From the NCBI RefSeq assembly GCF_049671045.1, contig NZ_JBATUH010000036.1:1-5702 (forward strand): 5,702 bases of DNA. The letters run 5' to 3'. The position numbers and the translations under genes are program-made. The notes below the pieces were generated by a model, which was not told the DNA's origin, ran no database searches, and saw nothing but the letters and a program-made list of their open reading frames with translations. Positions within the stretch are counted from its first letter, which is position 1, and the number at the start of each line of letters is the position of its first letter. Shown piece after piece: positions 5,574-5,702 of the stretch. Source of the stretch: Parvibaculum sp049671045 (GTDB taxonomy: Bacteria > Pseudomonadota > Alphaproteobacteria > Parvibaculales > Parvibaculaceae).

Positions 5574-5702
5574 CAACGAGCTGGCGGAAGGCGTCTGCCC
5601 TGTGGGTGAGAGGTGTCTTTTCATCCGGCTCCATTTCGCCGAAGGTGCGGTCATGGCCGTTCGGAATGAACATCGGGTCGTAGCCGAAGCCCTTTTCCCC
5701 GC
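5554..5702 (-). CDS. rdgB: RdgB/HAM1 non-canonical purine NTP pyrophosphatase, C-terminal fragment
   Basis: Only the last 48 residues lie in the window; the frame is open at the right edge and ends in TGA at 5554-5556. RdgB hydrolyses dITP, XTP and related deaminated purine triphosphates to the monophosphates, keeping them out of DNA and RNA. The fragment starts with the signature GFGYDPMF (purine-base recognition region), followed by HDRTFGEM, EKTPLTHR and the final helix AFRQLVDACFRR. The usual Ser-His-Arg near the C-terminus is Thr-His-Arg here. Many alphaproteobacterial RdgB proteins carry a longer loop before this motif; this one is compact, as in E. coli. Its end overlaps the chosen hemW start by 20 bp, implying one transcript. 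Nothing can be said about its N-terminal half or promoter. Confidence 0.93.
   Translation of the reverse strand, partial: GEKGFGYDPMFIPNGHDRTFGEMEPDEKTPLTHRADAFRQLVDACFRR

Noticed and set aside
5574..5654. Longer HemW N-terminus from ATG at 5654 or 5624.
   Set aside because: The extra residues have no HemW character and would overlap rdgB by 101 or 71 bp. A GGAG 4 nt before 5624 is the only point in favour.

Overview
The window looks like ordinary chromosomal core DNA from a high-GC alphaproteobacterium, most likely a member of Hyphomicrobiales (Rhizobiales). The reasons are high GC with strong third-position GC, protein variants typical of that group, the neighbourhood rdgB-hemW-lpoA-like-rsmI-yraN, and a small palindromic repeat of the kind scattered through Hyphomicrobiales intergenic regions. 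The assignment rests on recognition by eye, not on a database search. I see no phage, transposase, CRISPR array, RNA gene or obvious foreign island.

Layout, left to right: (1) 1-733, minus: a SirB1/transglutaminase-like protein, cut by the left edge. (2) 806-1432, minus: a two-BON-domain outer-membrane lipoprotein (DolP/YraP-like), with a plausible sigma70-type promoter of its own. (3) 1543-1926, minus: a YraN/UPF0102 nuclease-like protein. (4) 1926-2792, minus: RsmI, the 16S rRNA C1402 2'-O-methyltransferase, whose stop overlaps the yraN start by one base. (5) 2793-3003: a divergent intergenic region with two copies of a 25-bp repeat, the second forming the right arm of an imperfect hairpin. 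(6) 3004-4413, plus: an LpoA/LppC-like lipoprotein (penicillin-binding protein activator) with a TTG start. (7) 4410-5573, minus: HemW, a radical SAM protein, convergent with the lpoA-like gene and sharing a CTAG in which both stop codons lie. (8) 5554-5702, minus: the C-terminal 48 residues of RdgB, cut by the right edge and overlapping the hemW start.

The genes serve housekeeping tasks: nucleotide-pool sanitation (rdgB), heme handling (hemW), envelope and peptidoglycan biogenesis (lpoA-like and dolP-like lipoproteins), ribosome modification (rsmI), and poorly understood conserved functions (yraN, sirB1). The main interest is the arrangement: the rsmI/lpoA/yraN/dolP set known from E. coli is kept but split differently across the divergent promoter region. 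I did not find a convincing undescribed system.
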